This document shows positions 39,055 to 47,231 of a stretch of DNA of 60,476 nucleotides, piece by piece. This DNA is from a virus, in IMG/VR virus record IMGVR_UViG_3300021437_000022, positions 1-60,476 of that record, one strand, 5' to 3'. The notes below the pieces were generated by a model. That model worked only from the letters and a program-made list of their open reading frames with translations, had not been told where the DNA came from and did not search any database. The stretch's first letter is position 1. Every line of letters starts with the position of its first letter. The position numbers were made by a program, and so were the translations under genes.

Positions 39055-40341
39055 TCAGTCGTTGTATTTGGACAAGGATGCGCTCATGCCCGAGGGACCG
39101 GAAGGGTTAGCGGCCTTGTACGCCGCGATGGCTTCCTCTCGGGTCTTGAACAATCCGGGAAGTCCGGTGACCCTGAAATACTGGCCGCCTCGAACTTGCG
39201 ACACCATATCATCGAAAGGGGTTGAAGGCTTGCTTTGCGCCGCGGCTACAAGACCCGTGGCCGGAGCGCTCGCTGCCGCAGGGGCAGGCGCTGCGGTTTC
39301 TTTCGGCGCAGGTGTTGGCGCTGGGGCGGCCTTCGCCGGCGCAGCCGTCGAGGCAGATGCGGTGGGCGCCGAATCACTGCCTGTGAAAGACGCCAAACCC
39401 TTGTCTCGCGCGGCAAGGAAGATCGTGCGGCGCACGGCGTCAGCATCCCCGGTCAACTGATCCGGAGGAATCTGGAGCCCACCCTTGGTCTGGTAGGCGA
39501 TATTCTTCGACAACAGCGCGGCCAACTTGGCGTCTACCGTTTTCCCTTGAAGCAGGGGCCCATTCTTGTCTGTCGTGGAAGCCGTCACCGCGGCATCTGC
39601 CAGTTGGTTGATCCGTGTGTAGGCCGGCATGGCTTGAGACAAAAGCGTGCTGGGCGAGACCGGCTCCGGGCTATCTCCCGAGAGTTTGGTCTGGGCAATC
39701 TTCAGTGCCATCATCTTTACGTTGCGAGCGGCGTCCTTGTCCACCGTGCCCCCGATAGGATCAAGAGGGTCCGCGGCATAGGCGGGCAAGTTCACGGGTT
39801 TGATCAAGTCTTTCGCCACGGAGTCGTAGCCTTGCTCCAGCTTTGTGAGCTGGATCGACTTTTGCTCCGGGGTCATCTCTTTCGAGCCGGCCTTGTTGCG
39901 AGACTCCGCACGCAATACCGAGCTGCCCCAATCCTCAATCCGCTGGCCCGTTGACATATCGCCAGCTTCTTGGCCATACCCGATGTTGTGGATGCTGCTC
40001 TTTGCGGCGTCGTAGTGAGCATTCGCAAGGGGGATTTCCCCTTGAGACAAGGCGTAGTCCCCGCGCTGACGCGCTTGGGCGAATCCCGGCGTTGAAGGGT
40101 CTACCGGCGCCGCGGCGTTAACTGCCATGAGACGCTGACGTTCCATCTGAGCGGCTTCGACATTTGCGGCGTGCGTGTTCTCTTCGATTCGCTTTTGCTT
40201 CTCAACATCGAGGTCAGCCATGGTCTTCGCAAGCTTTTGCTTGTTCTCCACGTCCATATCTTTTTCAGCGATATCAGAGAGCGCTTCCGATGCGCCTCCG
40301 ATACCACCTGCTACCGCACGGCCGATCAATCCCCAATCCAT
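39055..40341 (-). CDS. Internal virion/ejection protein
   Basis: The 428-residue product is helical in its first 130 residues (VENKQKLAKTMADLDVEKQK, with heptads) and ends in a long Ala/Pro linker (APAKAAPAPTPAPKETAAPA) before a compact end (VRGGQYFRVTGLPGLFKTRE). It lies 7 nt upstream of the giant gene. Its position in the ejection-protein cluster suggests it is carried in the capsid; family not recognised. Confidence 0.75.
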   Translation of the reverse strand: MDWGLIGRAVAGGIGGASEALSDIAEKDMDVENKQKLAKTMADLDVEKQKRIEENTHAANVEAAQMERQRLMAVNAAAPVDPSTPGFAQARQRGDYALSQGEIPLANAHYDAAKSSIHNIGYGQEAGDMSTGQRIEDWGSSVLRAESRNKAGSKEMTPEQKSIQLTKLEQGYDSVAKDLIKPVNLPAYAADPLDPIGGTVDKDAARNVKMMALKIAQTKLSGDSPEPVSPSTLLSQAMPAYTRINQLADAAVTASTTDKNGPLLQGKTVDAKLAALLSKNIAYQTKGGLQIPPDQLTGDADAVRRTIFLAARDKGLASFTGSDSAPTASASTAAPAKAAPAPTPAPKETAAPAPAAASAPATGLVAAAQSKPSTPFDDMVSQVRGGQYFRVTGLPGLFKTREEAIAAYKAANPSGPSGMSASLSKYND

Positions 40342-40343
40342 GA

Positions 40344-40820
40344 TTACGCTCCTGCTGGAGCGGCCTGGGGCGCCGCGCCTTGTTGGTCGATATGCGACAT
40401 CATTTTGTCAGGGTCGATGTGGAATTTCTGCAAAATGAGACCAAGCATCATCTGCGTGGCTTGGCCTTCGTCTTGGGGCGAGATCGGACGCACGCCCGTT
40501 TTCTTGATGTAGTCGATCGCCTGGGCCACAAGGTACATGCCGGCAGGAACGAGCACTGAGGGCGGCAGCGTCTGGTTGCTTTCCTTGAAGATGTAGAGCA
40601 CCACATCTGCGATGCCTTTCCCGACAAGCGGCCCCAAGGGGCCGGGCTTCTTCAGGTAGTCAGCGACCATCTGGTGCGTGGAAGCGTCGAACATCAGCTT
40701 CATTCCCGCTGCGCAGGTTTTCACGTAGGGCGCGTGCAGCTTGGGCGGCACCTTGAAGTGTTGCTGCAGTGCTTCCGGGGTGAGTTGGCCACCGCCGGCT
40801 TGTCGAATGATTCCGCTCAT
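40344..40820 (-). CDS. Virion-associated protein
   Basis: The 158-residue product has a helical core (KLHAPYVKTCAAGMKLMFDA, then GPLVGKGIADVVLYIFKES) and an Ala/Pro end. Proteins with this core precede giant ejection proteins in several podoviruses. It starts 10 nt after the previous gene. Function inferred from place only. Confidence 0.7.
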   Translation of the reverse strand: MSGIIRQAGGGQLTPEALQQHFKVPPKLHAPYVKTCAAGMKLMFDASTHQMVADYLKKPGPLGPLVGKGIADVVLYIFKESNQTLPPSVLVPAGMYLVAQAIDYIKKTGVRPISPQDEGQATQMMLGLILQKFHIDPDKMMSHIDQQGAAPQAAPAGA

Positions 40821-40829
40821 GATGATCCT

Positions 40830-41996
40830 TTAGCCTTGTGCACCGGCAATGATGCCGGGAGGAGGAGTGTTCGGGCGCCATGCACCCATCTGCAAAGCGT
40901 TCGGGTTCGGCACGAACCGGGTCGGGTCGAATGTCGGGCCGCCATAAGGGTTCGAGTTGGGATCGAATCCGATGTGTGAACCTGCGGCGCCTTGCACGCT
41001 CTTGTTGTAGTTCGCCACGCGTTGCTTTTCGTAGTTGAACTTGTCGCGCTGGAGCTGGGCTTCCATCAGCGCAGCGCGATCCTTGCCACTCGGGGCGAGC
41101 TGTTGCATGGCTGCGGAACCAAACTTTCCGGCGACATCGATCACCGCTTTATTCTTGTCGATCCAACCACTGGGGTTATCGACAAGGCCTTTCCAGAAAG
41201 AATCCTTGGCAACGGTCGGCCCATCTTGCACTCCAGGGATCGACGGCGAGGGACTATACGTTGTGGTTCCCGATCCTGAGCCAGTGGAGGTATTGGCGCC
41301 ACCGGACGTGTCATTCGGCGTGAACGAGTCAGAGGAAGACGCCGGGGCAGAAGACGCATTCTGAATCAGACCGCCACTATCGCCTGCCGGAGCACCGGTG
41401 AAATCAATACCAGGAGGAGTTACGGCCGAAGGGTCTGCGAATGAAGTCGTGCCAGCGCCAGAACCGGTCATCACATTCGGTCCGGCAATCGCTCCGCCAC
41501 CCGCCGGCGCGGCGTCAGCCACACCAGATACGCCTTGCTGGGCAGCCAAGTTGGCATTGACAGACTGGGCTGCGGCGGGGTCTACCGCGGCATTCACGCC
41601 GGTATTCAAATCGCTGATCGCGGTATTCCCGGCTTGCTCCCCAAGGGCGGTAGTCGCAGGAGCGGCGGCAATCTCGGAACTGGCCGCAACCGTAGCGCCG
41701 CCTTCTTGCGTAGCGAGCGTTGTCGAGGCAGAGGCGAGGTTGGAGGCAAGAGAAGCAACACCGCCGGCCATCCCCAGGTAGCCCCCAATTCGTTCGAGCG
41801 ACTTGTTTTGCGTCAGGCCCCCGACGATGCTCAACGCGCCCGCTGCGTACATCACGCCGGTGATAATCGCAGAGCCCATCTCTGCGGCAGAAGCGATCTC
41901 CATTACCCCGACAGCAATCGTGATCGGGTCTGCAAAGGCAGAGGAGCAAGTCAACAGAGCCGCGAGGCCCAAGAGAATTTTTCCAAAGCGGTTCAT
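40830..41996 (-). CDS. Internal virion protein with signal-like N-terminus
   Basis: The 388-residue product starts at ATG 41996 (ATGA with the previous stop). Its first 22 residues look like a Sec signal (MNRFGKILLGLAALLTCSS, then AFA before DP). A Gly/Ala-rich helical part and a Ser/Thr/Gly linker follow, with a polar C-terminus (KFNYEKQRVANYNKSVQGAA). The hydrophobic start may be a membrane-insertion segment used during ejection. Opening DPITIAVG is shared with the holin-like protein (DPITIAMG). Confidence 0.75.
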   Translation of the reverse strand: MNRFGKILLGLAALLTCSSAFADPITIAVGVMEIASAAEMGSAIITGVMYAAGALSIVGGLTQNKSLERIGGYLGMAGGVASLASNLASASTTLATQEGGATVAASSEIAAAPATTALGEQAGNTAISDLNTGVNAAVDPAAAQSVNANLAAQQGVSGVADAAPAGGGAIAGPNVMTGSGAGTTSFADPSAVTPPGIDFTGAPAGDSGGLIQNASSAPASSSDSFTPNDTSGGANTSTGSGSGTTTYSPSPSIPGVQDGPTVAKDSFWKGLVDNPSGWIDKNKAVIDVAGKFGSAAMQQLAPSGKDRAALMEAQLQRDKFNYEKQRVANYNKSVQGAAGSHIGFDPNSNPYGGPTFDPTRFVPNPNALQMGAWRPNTPPPGIIAGAQG

Positions 41997-42367
41997 TTTT
42001 TCTTCCTTGTGATCCAGGGCGGCAACTCCGCCATCAAGTAGTAGTTGAAGGTCGTGTCCGACCATGTGTTCTCAAACCCGATTCGACGGACAAACTCGTT
42101 GTTCTCATTGCCGAGCAAAATGCGCGTGGTGAGATAAGGGAAATGCGAAAGCAATGGCGTGAAAAACTCGCGCGCAATTCGACGCGTGATCACCTTGTGC
42201 CTGAAAGACGGCAACACGGCGAAGTGAATCTCTGTTCCCAACATGAACCCACATGCGGCCAACTCTCCGTCGATGTGGATCGGGTATGGCGACCACCGTT
42301 GCAGCTCGTCGGCCACCGGCTGCGAAATGGTCCCGCTGGCCAAGAAGGGCGCGATGAGCGGCGACAT
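41993..42367 (-). CDS. GNAT-like virion-cluster protein
   Basis: The 124-residue product has an acetyltransferase-like run: PIHIDGELAACGFMLGTEIHF (strand pair), FRHKVITRRIAREFFTPLL where an acetyl-CoA loop would lie, and NENNEFVRRIGFENTW at the end. GNAT-like proteins (DUF2824 type) are present among podoviral ejection genes; the acetyl-CoA loop here is weak, so activity is uncertain. Confidence 0.7.
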   Translation of the reverse strand: MSPLIAPFLASGTISQPVADELQRWSPYPIHIDGELAACGFMLGTEIHFAVLPSFRHKVITRRIAREFFTPLLSHFPYLTTRILLGNENNEFVRRIGFENTWSDTTFNYYLMAELPPWITRKKK

Positions 42368-42368
42368 G

Positions 42369-43667
42369 TTAGAAATAACCCTTCGTGCGGATCGGTCCGC
42401 CCGAGTAGGTCACCTTTGTCGTCGGGTTGAACCACTGGCCATTCTTGGCCTGCATGTATCCTGCCGAAGTCAAATCTGCACCGGAGGCGTAATAGTTTGC
42501 GGCAGTAGGGTCTGTCGCTTGCGCATCGGGCGGAGCGCCAGTGGCAGGACTGCCGCTGCCTCCCGGCGGAGGAGGCGCGCCTCCAGGCGTTGTTCCCCCG
42601 CCATTATTCGCCGTGTCGATCGTGCCGCCCGTGCCTGTAATGCCTGCCAGATCGAGGTTGCTGATCTTGCCGATGTAGCCAAGAGACGCTTGCAAGTTGT
42701 CGGTCAACTGCTTGATGTAGGCCGTCTTCGACGTGGCGTCCAAGTCCTTGTCGTTCATGATTGCGGACATCTGTTGCAGTGCCTGACTGTAGAGCTGCGC
42801 GCCGGAGCTGTTCGCCTGCATCAGCACTTGATAGTTGGCTTGGATATTGGCGAGGTTGGTCTTGGTATCGCTGTCGAGTTTCGAGAGCTGCAGCTTTGTG
42901 GCGGCGTCGGCATTCTGCATGGCGGCCTTGAGGCCTGCATCGTATTGTTGCATCGACGCTTGGTTCTTCGCCTGGGCGTTCTGTTGATTCGTCGATAGAT
43001 CGCCGGCGTACTGCTGCGCCTTCGATTGGTTGGACGCCGATGCATCCTGCATGTTGCCTTGCGTGTCTGCTGAAAACTTCGCACCGATCTTCTGGTTCTC
43101 TGCCGCAGCGTTGAACTGGCCCGCGCTGGCATTGGTCGAAGCATCTTGTTGAGCAATCGGCAGGGCGCTCTGAATCACGGCCGCTTGTCCGGCCTGTTCA
43201 GCCATGCTGCTGTTCACCAAGCCACGGCCATTCATTGCCTCTAGCGCTTTCGTTTGCGCCTGTTGCATCAAGGGGCTGTTGCTCGCGATGATGCCTTGCA
43301 AGTTGTTCGCTACCGACGACTTGTCATCCACATTCCATTTGGCCACGTCGCCATAGTTCGCTTGCTTGACGTTGGTCGTTGGTTGCGCTGTCGGCGCCTT
43401 GGCGTCCGTCGTCGGCGCGGCAGATGACCCAGCATCGACATTCCCTGCGGGAAGTGCGTAGGGATTCTTGGGGTCCGGCGTAGTCGTGGTATTGGTGGGA
43501 GTCGTGGTGGCGGTTGCCTGGGGCTCTTTATACGTTGCACTGCCGCCAGGATATACCGGCGTCGTTTGTGCCACCCCGGTTGTCTGGACAGGGTCTGCCG
43601 GAGGGGGCGGAGTCTGGCCCGTCAAATTGTTTGCGGCAGTGCCGATGATCCCTGCAGGAGTTGCCAT
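42369..43667 (-). CDS. Helical virion protein, ejection cluster
   Basis: The 432-residue product has a Thr/Pro-rich first quarter, a central long helical region rich in Gln, Ala and Asn (about residues 130-310; MQQAQTKALEAMNGRGLVNS and many QNAQAKNQ-type repeats) and a Gly/Pro linker before a folded end (SAGYMQAKNGQWFNPTTKV). This style fits internal/ejection proteins that form a channel. No catalytic motif seen. Confidence 0.75.
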   Translation of the reverse strand: MATPAGIIGTAANNLTGQTPPPPADPVQTTGVAQTTPVYPGGSATYKEPQATATTTPTNTTTTPDPKNPYALPAGNVDAGSSAAPTTDAKAPTAQPTTNVKQANYGDVAKWNVDDKSSVANNLQGIIASNSPLMQQAQTKALEAMNGRGLVNSSMAEQAGQAAVIQSALPIAQQDASTNASAGQFNAAAENQKIGAKFSADTQGNMQDASASNQSKAQQYAGDLSTNQQNAQAKNQASMQQYDAGLKAAMQNADAATKLQLSKLDSDTKTNLANIQANYQVLMQANSSGAQLYSQALQQMSAIMNDKDLDATSKTAYIKQLTDNLQASLGYIGKISNLDLAGITGTGGTIDTANNGGGTTPGGAPPPPGGSGSPATGAPPDAQATDPTAANYYASGADLTSAGYMQAKNGQWFNPTTKVTYSGGPIRTKGYF

Positions 43668-43670
43668 TGC

Positions 43671-44225
43671 TTATCCTCGATTATCCGTCTTGATAGAGGG
43701 GTCCGCTTGCATCTTCCCTCGGAACCACGACGCGATTCCCAGGATCGGAAGCACTGTCGTGTTGATCGCGGCCAAAGCGCCAAGCGCTACAGGAAGCTGG
43801 GTCACGGCAATAGCCGCTTGTGGACTGCCGCCAATGGTCGCCCCGAAAACACCCAGCACAAGGATTGACGCCGCGAAGGTATTGAATCCCACACACAAGC
43901 CGATAAAAGGTCTCCACGAGTAGGTTGCCCAATGGTCCCCCTTGTCTTCCGCGCGCATGGTTTCGTTGATATCGCTGGCATTTTGCACCGCGAATTTTTC
44001 AAACTCGATCTCCTGGTCCAGCACCGCTTGGCGGTACTTGAGCACAAGATTGGGGTCTGCCTGCAAGGCCTTCAGTGCGGCGTCACCTGACGGTGCGCCT
44101 GTCACTGCCTGCGCAATATCTACCGCTTTTTGCGCCACCGCCGAAGCCTTGTCGCTTCCGGTGATCCACTTGGTGATCTGGGGAACGAACTGCGCCAAGC
44201 CCATTGCAATCGTGATCGGGTCCAT
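43671..44225 (-). CDS. Holin-like protein, 3TM family
   Basis: The 184-residue product begins MDPITIAMGLAQFVPQITKW, has a helical soluble part (ALKALQADPNLVLKYRQAVL) and, after TYSWRPFIGLCVGFNTFAAS, two strong membrane segments. The WRPxIG/FNTxAAS signature is that of the GTA-type holin (3TM) family. ATG 44225 follows GGAGACTACGTC, directly after a terminator. Expected role: membrane permeabilisation at lysis; no partner endolysin gene is obvious nearby. Confidence 0.85.
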   Translation of the reverse strand: MDPITIAMGLAQFVPQITKWITGSDKASAVAQKAVDIAQAVTGAPSGDAALKALQADPNLVLKYRQAVLDQEIEFEKFAVQNASDINETMRAEDKGDHWATYSWRPFIGLCVGFNTFAASILVLGVFGATIGGSPQAAIAVTQLPVALGALAAINTTVLPILGIASWFRGKMQADPSIKTDNRG

Positions 44226-44241
44226 GACGTAGTCTCCAGAT

Positions 44242-44265
44242 AAAGAAAAAGCCGCAAGTGCGGCT
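44242..44265 (-). terminator. Intrinsic terminator upstream of holin gene
   Basis: On the minus strand AGCCGCA-CT-TGCGGCT is followed by TTTTCTTT. It lies 26 nt past the stop of the 57-residue gene and 17 nt ahead of the holin start, so holin and ejection genes need readthrough (antitermination) or their own promoter. Confidence 0.85.
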
Positions 44266-44290
44266 GATGACAGGCGGAATATCCCGTGGG

Positions 44291-44464
44291 CTATTGTAGG
44301 GGCTTCGACTGGATAATGCCAGATTTCAAGAGTTGATCTCGACCATGTTCCAAACCCTCGGACGAATCGCTCAACTGTTGAGGCTTTGAAACACGGGAAA
44401 GTTGATCAATCAATCGCAGGCATTCTTCTGTCATCTGTTTGCGGCGATCGAAGTGAGCGGTCAT
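44291..44464 (-). CDS. 57-residue helical protein
   Basis: ATG 44464 overlaps the previous stop (ATGA), which selects the short form over a longer frame that overlaps the upstream gene. It reads MTAHFDRRKQMTEECLRLID, then a Ser/Gln-rich linker and a second short helix. It might be a lysis accessory, by neighbourhood only. Confidence 0.6.
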   Translation of the reverse strand: MTAHFDRRKQMTEECLRLIDQLSRVSKPQQLSDSSEGLEHGRDQLLKSGIIQSKPLQ

Positions 44465-44943
44465 GTCTTGCGGTTGAAGCGAATCGAGAAGGATGGAATC
44501 GCGATCAAATCCGTCGGTGTCCGTAAAGGATTGGCTCGGTAGACTTTCCAACCCACGGTTCCGCGGAAAATGCTCCAGGTCCAATCCTTGCGCCACAGGG
44601 TGTCTTGGTAGGTGGTCGTCGGGACAGCGAACACCTTGGCCAGGGTGAAGGCGCGATTGCGCCAAAGCCAAGTCACGGCGCAACAATACCACCCGAACCT
44701 GTCGTAGGTGTCACGCACCGCAGGCTCATAGAAACCTCCTGGGAGGCGCTCGTCAAACGTCTCCAACCACTTGAAGCACCAAGGAAGATTGGCGCGCTGA
44801 ACCGCGGGGCCTATGCCATATGAGTCGGTGGAAAGGGTGGAATCCTTGGCGGCAAACAAGACGGCAATCGGGGCTAAAGGAAGCGCGCTCCAACCAATGA
44901 TTTCGAGGAGAATCGCCGTGCAAATATCGAGTAGCTTGCTCAT
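44461..44943 (-). CDS. Membrane-associated protein upstream of holin
   Basis: The 160-residue product begins with a hydrophobic segment (LLDICTAILLEIIGWSALPL, then APIAVLFAA). It contains FDERLPGGFYEPAVRDTYDR and VTWLWRNRAFTLA. The TxDxxLPGG-x-x-EP...WLxRNxxy pattern occurs in phage proteins of unknown role (DUF7338-like). Late position between fibre genes and the holin suggests a lysis-timing or envelope function. Confidence 0.7.
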   Translation of the reverse strand: MSKLLDICTAILLEIIGWSALPLAPIAVLFAAKDSTLSTDSYGIGPAVQRANLPWCFKWLETFDERLPGGFYEPAVRDTYDRFGWYCCAVTWLWRNRAFTLAKVFAVPTTTYQDTLWRKDWTWSIFRGTVGWKVYRANPLRTPTDLIAIPSFSIRFNRKT

Positions 44944-44952
44944 GAGAATCCT

Positions 44953-45531
44953 TTATGTGTAGGCGAAGGTGATGCGTCCGGTTGATCCGTTGCCCGCATT
45001 GCCGCCATAGTTTGCGGCGCCGCCGCCGCCCGGAGCCGTACCTGCCGCGCCCGACAAGGTTGCGTCTGCTCCGCCATTCGGTGCGCCTTTACCTGTAACG
45101 ACGCCTCCACCGGGAGAGCTATTACCCGCCGTGTTCGTATCTCCGCCTGTGGCTGCGCCACCTGTGGCTGCCGTACCTGCTACCAACCCGGCGCCACCAC
45201 CCCCTGCAGAAAGTGCAGGGGTTGTAATCGTCGAAGCAACCCCGGCTGTGCCGTTGCCATCCGAAGTAATCCGCCCCGTACCACCATTCCCGACAGCGTA
45301 TGCAAACGTGCTGCCGCCAGATGTAGCTTGCGTTTTCTGCACGTAACCACCCGACGCACCACCTGATCCGATCGAGCTTAAGACGTCTCGTGAGCCTCCA
45401 CCGCCACCGCCCCACAACGTGATGACAACTTGCGACGCGCCGGCAGGTACGGTCTCCGTGCCGGACCCCGTGTTGTAAGTATTGGTGATGGGCGTGAAAC
45501 TGCTCGTCATCATGCGGGCAGCGAAGCTCAT
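44953..45531 (-). CDS. Gly-rich tail-tip adhesin
   Basis: The 192-residue product starts MSFAARMMTSSFTPITNTYN and has many polyglycine stretches (WGGGGGGSRD, SAGGGGAGL, APGGGGAAN), ending RITFAYT. Gly-rich repeated sandwiches like this form distal adhesin domains in some phage fibres. ATG 45531 overlaps the fibre stop. It would sit at the tip of the 567-residue fibre. Confidence 0.75.
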   Translation of the reverse strand: MSFAARMMTSSFTPITNTYNTGSGTETVPAGASQVVITLWGGGGGGSRDVLSSIGSGGASGGYVQKTQATSGGSTFAYAVGNGGTGRITSDGNGTAGVASTITTPALSAGGGGAGLVAGTAATGGAATGGDTNTAGNSSPGGGVVTGKGAPNGGADATLSGAAGTAPGGGGAANYGGNAGNGSTGRITFAYT

Positions 45532-47231
45532 GCGAAGGCTTTCGAGAGCGAGCCGTAGAACACACCCCCACGGTTAGTGATGACGGCCAAGTCAACGGCA
45601 TTGGCTGCAGTGCTCAGTGCAGGAGCGGAACCGCCGGGGAATTTCACACCGCTCCATGCCAGCGTACGGCTACCTGTGGCGTCTTGGGTGAAGAAGATGT
45701 TGATCGTCTGCCCGTCCTGCATATTGCTGATGGTGAACGTCGTGGTGTTGCCCGTCAGCGTCACATAGAACAAGTTGGACAACTGGGCGTTCACCGTGAG
45801 CGTCGCCCCCCATGTGAGCGCAGAAGCTGGGGTGTAGGCGTTGCCGTTGACGGTGAGGGCGTTGCCGCTGGTCGGGGCGATGACTGTCACCGCACCACCG
45901 GAAGCGATGGAGACTCGTGTCGTTCCAGCATAATTCAAGTTCAGCGCGGTGGGGGTTGACTGAATTGCCCCTTGCTCCAGCGAAAACGCATTATTGACAA
46001 AGCGAAGGATGCTGGAGTTGTCAGACGCCCTTCCAACAATAGAGGCTCCATACGAGACGGTGCTGGCGTACAAAGTCATGCCTTCGCCAGTGGAGGCCCC
46101 CGCATTCACCACGAGCGCGCCTGAAGTGACTGCAGCCCCTGTTACCGTTAAAGCTGCGCCGCTGCTTGGGGCGTTGACCCCAACGTTGCCCGCCGCGGAA
46201 ATAGCGATACGACTGGTATTGCTCGTATAGACAAGGAGCTGGTGGGCAGTGACCGTCCCAAGAATAACGTTGCCCCCACCGCTGTACCACACAGAACCTG
46301 TGGTTCCATCAGACGCGTTTATGACGTTGTTGTTTGTGGCTACGTTGATTGCAAGCCCCGTGCCGGCGGAAGACGTAATGGTGGTGTTTCCGGTATCCGA
46401 CAACCCAAAAAGCACTGCGGTGTTCCCGCTGTTTACAACCTCAAGGTTGCTACTAGTCCCGACGCGAATGAATTTGTTGACGGCAGTGCTGAAAGTGTTC
46501 CGCAACTGCAACCAGCCGGCGTTACCCGCACTGTCGGTTGCCGTACTGCTGATCACACCGCCAGTGTTCGTGATGCCGCCTACGATGCTTGCTCCACCCG
46601 CTGAGACCGTGAGTCCTGAGGCCGTGATCGTGAGGCCGTTGGCAATGGTCACCAAGCCTGCTGCGGCGATGGAAAGGCGTGTCGTGGCCGAAGTCTGAAA
46701 GTTGATCGGCCCGTATCCACCCGTGGCGAAAGTCGAAGATATCGTGACGCCGTTGACCCCTGATGCGGGGTCAGGAAGGATCGAGAGTACGGTGCCCGCT
46801 GCGGCAGCGCCTTGGAAATAGGACGTGCCAACGGCGGTGAGAACCTGACCTGACGTGGGGGCGTTGAGCAACAAGCCACCAGTTGAAGGGAAACTGGCCC
46901 GAGCAAGACCGCTTGTAGCTACACCCACCGCGCCAGCCGAAGGCAGGTAGAAACCCGTCGTAGGGACTGTAGCGGAGGAAGGGATGAGCGCGGCGGCAGT
47001 CAAATTTCCCGTGAGGGTGACGTTGCCGCTGACATCCACCGAGAGCGAGGTCACGGGAACCAGGGCCGTACCACCGCTGTTCACCGCGACAAAGCGCCCT
47101 GCATTGGCTGACATGCCCGGCAGCTTGTCGAATGCGGCTTGTAGTGCATCCAGCTCCGCGCGCAAAGCCGAGGATGATCCCGCCGATCCGGTCGAAGGGT
47201 AGCCCGAGTGGGTATAAAATTCATTGGCCAT
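45528..47231 (-). CDS. Tail fibre protein
   Basis: The 567-residue product begins MANEFYTHSGYPSTGSAGSS, with a helical ALRAELDALQAAFDKLPG stretch, then repeated beta units rich in Gly, Thr, Ser, Val (VSGNVTLTGNLTAAAL, ALTVTGAAVTSGALV). The last ~90 residues (TLTGNTTTFTISNMQDGQTI, then FTQDATGSRTLAW) are a terminal fold found in many fibres. Start overlaps the previous stop (TAATG). Confidence 0.85.
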   Translation of the reverse strand: MANEFYTHSGYPSTGSAGSSSALRAELDALQAAFDKLPGMSANAGRFVAVNSGGTALVPVTSLSVDVSGNVTLTGNLTAAALIPSSATVPTTGFYLPSAGAVGVATSGLARASFPSTGGLLLNAPTSGQVLTAVGTSYFQGAAAAGTVLSILPDPASGVNGVTISSTFATGGYGPINFQTSATTRLSIAAAGLVTIANGLTITASGLTVSAGGASIVGGITNTGGVISSTATDSAGNAGWLQLRNTFSTAVNKFIRVGTSSNLEVVNSGNTAVLFGLSDTGNTTITSSAGTGLAINVATNNNVINASDGTTGSVWYSGGGNVILGTVTAHQLLVYTSNTSRIAISAAGNVGVNAPSSGAALTVTGAAVTSGALVVNAGASTGEGMTLYASTVSYGASIVGRASDNSSILRFVNNAFSLEQGAIQSTPTALNLNYAGTTRVSIASGGAVTVIAPTSGNALTVNGNAYTPASALTWGATLTVNAQLSNLFYVTLTGNTTTFTISNMQDGQTINIFFTQDATGSRTLAWSGVKFPGGSAPALSTAANAVDLAVITNRGGVFYGSLSKAFA

